A stretch of DNA of 21,382 nt from Bacillota bacterium. Its GTDB lineage: Bacteria; Bacillota; Clostridia; Oscillospirales; Ruminococcaceae. The translations under genes and the position numbers were made by a program. Below the pieces are notes generated by a model. The model was given only the letters and a program-made list of their open reading frames with translations. It made no database searches and was not told the origin of the DNA. Where the stretch lies: contig JAEZQD010000072.1 of NCBI GenBank assembly GCA_023413185.1, positions 1 through 21,382 of the forward strand, read 5' to 3'. Every line of letters begins with the position of its first letter. Position 1 is the first letter of the stretch. This document shows, piece by piece, positions 21,142 to 21,382 of this stretch.

Positions 21142-21170
21142 CGGCGCGTCCGTTTTTATCGGACGCGCCG
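21142..21170 (-). terminator. Terminator after the GyrI-like gene
   Basis: CGGCGCGTCCG (21142-21152) pairs perfectly with CGGACGCGCCG (21160-21170) around a seven-base loop. On the minus strand GAAATTTT follows. It lies 28 bases beyond the stop codon. Confidence 0.85.
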
Positions 21171-21197
21171 CTTTCCACTCGGTTGCTCAGTCTGCCC

Positions 21198-21382
21198 TTA
21201 GCCCTGCCTTTGCACCGGGAACAACACCCCAGTCTCAAACCCCTCGGGGTCGCTGCCGATGTCCTCGTCGCGGATATACCGTTCGATGGGCGCGCCGCAC
21301 ACCTTATATTCTGGGTGCTCCGCCATCCACGCGCACACCGCGTCATAGGCGCGGTTGATGGTGTCATACGGGCCGATGTGTG
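21198..21382 (-). CDS. GyrI-like effector-binding domain protein, 3' end only
   Basis: The last 60 residues of a gene cut by the window edge are visible: HIGPYDTINRAYDAVCAWMA, then YKVCGAPIERYIRDEDIG and FETGVLFPVQRQG. This is the second half of the GyrI-like / AraC effector-binding fold (PF06445), with the typical HxGPY and C-terminal PVQ. It could be a stand-alone binding protein or the sensor end of an AraC- or MerR-type regulator; the N-terminal part is outside the window. Confidence 0.87.
   Translation of the reverse strand, partial: HIGPYDTINRAYDAVCAWMAEHPEYKVCGAPIERYIRDEDIGSDPEGFETGVLFPVQRQG

Noticed and set aside
21128..21367. 79-residue open frame on the minus strand
   Set aside because: It overlaps the GyrI-like gene in another frame, runs through the terminator and has an Arg/Ala/Ser-rich chance composition.

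Overview
The window looks like chromosomal DNA of an anaerobic, low-to-mid-GC Gram-positive bacterium, most probably a clostridium of the Oscillospirales/Ruminococcaceae type. The evidence is AGGAGG-type ribosome binding sites, many U-tailed terminators, a short (archaeal/eukaryal-type) prolyl-tRNA synthetase, a membrane-bound Na+-pumping decarboxylase beta subunit with a tiny OadG-like partner, a CD3324-family small protein, a DUF1062 protein, a TipA-type MerR regulator and several beta-glucan hydrolases. No phage, plasmid, CRISPR, tRNA or rRNA gene was recognised. The species cannot be named from the sequence alone.

Layout. 1-1345 (+): a CD3324-family regulator-like small protein, a 109-base TATATA-ended palindrome, and a DUF1062 zinc-ribbon protein. 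1357-4601 (-): an oadB - oadG-like - proS unit with a good promoter at 4573-4601. Its 5' untranslated region contains two tandem cloverleaf palindromes (4352-4433 and 4435-4517). 4655-10107 (-): DUF1624 acyltransferase, a 1021-residue fusion of a 12-helix MFS transporter with a GH2 glycosidase, a YaiI/YqxD protein, and a WYL regulator, with tight spacing and one TGATG overlap. 10212-11097 (+): a small cupin and a membrane-anchored NERD-like protein. 11192-13745 (+): serC-serA (serine biosynthesis) behind a structured leader of about 200 bases, closed by a strong terminator.

13863-17197: a glucan-use cluster, with an intracellular GH5 and a lipoprotein GH16 on the minus strand and a divergent AraC regulator. 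Its base composition appears visibly more AT-rich than its flanks. 17340-18215 (+): an autoregulated TipA-like MerR gene with a 19-bp-spacer promoter, a dyad in the spacer, and an internal ribosome binding site that would make the drug-binding domain alone. 18241-18474 (+): a small conserved protein whose 3' end runs through a 20-bp terminator-like hairpin. 18586-20881 (-): a thiol-redox operon of ArsR repressor, membrane-anchored thioredoxin, CcdA and an ArsC/Spx-family protein. 21198-21382 (-): the 3' end of a GyrI-like effector-binding protein cut by the window edge.

How the genes fit together. Two separate sugar-handling modules are present: uptake coupled to hydrolysis in one MFS-GH2 polypeptide, and GH16 outside plus GH5 inside for beta-glucan. 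The redox operon would carry electrons through CcdA to an extracytoplasmic thioredoxin. The items most worth a second look are the MFS-GH2 fusion, the tandem cloverleaves in the oadB leader (possibly related to the 476-584 palindrome), the structured serC leader and the dual-start TipA gene.
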